A stretch of DNA of 6,431 nucleotides from Bacteroidales bacterium (GTDB lineage: Bacteria > Bacteroidota > Bacteroidia > Bacteroidales > P3). The stretch covers positions 1 through 6,431 of the forward strand of contig JAGNRX010000069.1 of NCBI GenBank assembly GCA_017988355.1, read 5' to 3'. Numbering within the stretch: the first letter of the stretch is position 1; every line of letters begins with the position of its first letter. Under the pieces are notes generated by a model, which worked only from the letters and a program-made list of their open reading frames with translations, was not told where the DNA came from and made no database searches. A program made the position numbers and the translations under genes. Of the stretch, positions 5,484-6,431 are shown in pieces.

Positions 5484-6092
5484 TTACATTTTAATCAACT
5501 CCTCATAACTGTTGTCTGAGTAGAATATAATCACCTTTTTGATATGCTTATTTGAATTTGAATTTAAAGAACTATCAGCTTTTTGGATTATATCAACCCT
5601 CTCATCTTCCCTGTTCTTAACTTCAACTTTCTCTCTTGCAACATCAATATCCCTATTTATAACATTGTTTTCTAATATAGTAGACTGCGTTTCTTTCTCT
5701 GCTGACCTTTTCTCTAGAATTTCAATTTTACGTTGCAACTCATCGATTGTGTTTTTATCACCTTTAGATGAATTATTCGATTGGTTATCAGAAAATAAAT
5801 CATTAGAGTCTTGCTCAAAAAGATTATTTGAAGGCTTTGAGGTTTCGTTATTTTCAATTTTCTCTGACTTCTCCTCAGATTTCACAACCAGAGAGCCTTT
5901 ACCAAGAACCAACCAATTTGAATCAATCTCAGGAAACCTGTTTAATATTTTAGTAACTAAATCCAATGAAGGATTGTTTCTCCCCGAAAGGATATGAGAG
6001 ATAGAAGAACGTTGCACCCCAATCTCATCAGCAAATTCTGTTGGGTTCATCCCAAAGGATTTCATTAATAAAAGTATTCTTTCTTGCATCAT
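5484..6092 (-). CDS. XRE-family helix-turn-helix regulator with low-complexity linker
   Basis: A 202-residue cytoplasmic protein. Residues about 4-58 form an XRE/Cro-type HTH: ERILLLMKSFGMNPTEFADEIG, then VQRSSISHILSGRNNPSLDL as the recognition region, followed by NRFPEIDSNWLVLGKGSL (51-68), common after HTH domains in Bacteroidetes regulators. Residues 70-115 are polar and disordered-looking (E, K, N, S rich), 116-143 are a likely coiled coil (IDELQRKIEILEKRSAEKE) that could drive dimer formation, and the end is KHIKKVIIFYSDNSYEEL (182-199), a compact hydrophobic segment. It probably binds DNA as a dimer. Palindromes TACAATTGTA and close variants upstream of its start suggest self-regulation; whether it also controls the nrnA-FKBP operon is unknown, since that gap has no copy of the motif. 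Two ATGs are adjacent (6090-6092 and 6087-6089). No terminator separates it from nrnA, so read-through is possible. Confidence 0.85.
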   Translation of the reverse strand: MMQERILLLMKSFGMNPTEFADEIGVQRSSISHILSGRNNPSLDLVTKILNRFPEIDSNWLVLGKGSLVVKSEEKSEKIENNETSKPSNNLFEQDSNDLFSDNQSNNSSKGDKNTIDELQRKIEILEKRSAEKETQSTILENNVINRDIDVAREKVEVKNREDERVDIIQKADSSLNSNSNKHIKKVIIFYSDNSYEELIKM

Positions 6093-6098
6093 AGTGTT

Positions 6099-6108
6099 TA
6101 CAATTGTA
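6099..6108. promoter_or_regulatory. Candidate XRE operator 1: perfect palindrome TACAATTGTA
   Basis: A perfect 10-bp palindrome 7 bases upstream of the regulator's first ATG. Binding here would block transcription or translation initiation. It is supported by two near copies further upstream and by the XRE gene beside it. The binding partner is inferred. Short AT-rich palindromes can arise by chance. Confidence 0.4.
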
Positions 6109-6115
6109 TCATTAC

Positions 6116-6125
6116 TCCATTTGTA
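6116..6125. promoter_or_regulatory. Candidate XRE operator 2: TCCATTTGTA
   Basis: This matches TACATTTGTA (site 3) at 9 of 10 positions and is 17 bases from site 1, next to a TATTTTTTG stretch (minus strand, 6135-6127) that could be a poor -7 box. The palindrome is imperfect. Confidence 0.3.
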
Positions 6126-6163
6126 ACAAAAAATATTAATCTCAATTATGAAATTAACAGAGT

Positions 6164-6173
6164 TACATTTGTA
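6164..6173. promoter_or_regulatory. Candidate XRE operator 3: TACATTTGTA
   Basis: Arms TACA and TGTA are inverted repeats around TT, the same architecture as site 1 with one central change. It lies 48 bases upstream of site 2. A further TACAATTGTG occurs at 6390-6399. Confidence 0.3.
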
Positions 6174-6431
6174 TTATGTTAATACGTTTAACTAAGAATA
6201 AAGTTACATCATACTCAACATAAGATAATAACACTATAAATCATACACTTACAATACGAATTACCTATATAAATAATATACATCAAATACCTTAAAACAC
6301 TAATACTATGCTTTATATAAACAATACAAAATACTGGTTATCAGACTACATAAACTAATAGCCACAGTCCTTAGTAATAATTAACAAGTTACAATTGTGA
6401 AATCATAAAACTATCAGTACTTCTACAATAG
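6174..6431. other. AT-rich region without a gene at the window end
   Basis: No reading frame of useful length, RNA gene or terminator is visible on either strand. Frames are broken by many stops; the longest plus-strand start near 6309 gives only about 16 codons. The one item of note is TACAATTGTG at 6390-6399, within AGTTACAATTGTGAA, which matches the candidate operator motif at 9 of 10 bases. The region may hold the distal promoter of the XRE gene or the leader of a gene beyond the window. Confidence 0.5.

Noticed and set aside
5539..5997. Open frame of 152 codons on the plus strand
   Set aside because: It is antisense to the XRE gene. The Ser/Phe/Leu-rich product is what results from reading the complement of Glu/Lys/Asn codons.

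Overview
The window looks like chromosomal DNA from an AT-rich member of the Bacteroidetes, most likely Bacteroidales-like. Four things suggest this: low-GC intergenic DNA; no clear Shine-Dalgarno sequences before any start; a Bacteroidetes-type -7 promoter box (TATCTTTGC, the TAnnTTTG class) upstream of the main gene cluster; and gene content typical of the phylum, including envelope FKBP lipoproteins, one of them GldI-like, beside a DHH phosphoesterase. The exact genus cannot be told from the sequence.

Layout. Bases 1-246 (+) are the last 81 codons of a transketolase, followed by small hairpins and a strong rho-independent terminator. Bases 247-1016 are a gene-poor convergent spacer. It holds three separate repeat structures: a 13-bp pair, about three 40-bp units, and five 21-bp units. 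It ends in a terminator for the minus-strand cluster. Bases 1017-6092 are six minus-strand genes in transcription order: an XRE-type regulator, an NrnA-type DHH phosphoesterase, a GldI-like FKBP lipoprotein, a second FKBP lipoprotein, a secreted FKBP isomerase, and a DnaQ-family 3'-5' exonuclease. From the phosphoesterase to the exonuclease the gaps are 1, 12, 24 and 45 bp, so these five genes probably form one operon. It would start at the promoter near 5445-5453 and end at the hairpin at 944-980. Bases 6093-6431 are non-coding and carry TACAATTGTA-like palindromes, which are candidate operators for the XRE regulator.

How the genes may work together. Three successive FKBP paralogues are exported (two as lipoproteins, one with a cleavable signal peptide), which points to envelope protein folding. 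They are bracketed by two cytoplasmic nucleic-acid hydrolases: NrnA (nanoRNA and pAp removal) and a DEDDh exonuclease. The FKBP copies keep the isomerase active site to different degrees, so at least the GldI-like one may act as a chaperone or binding module rather than a catalyst. I did not find a clearly undescribed system. The most unusual parts are the repeat-rich spacer and the FKBP triplet.
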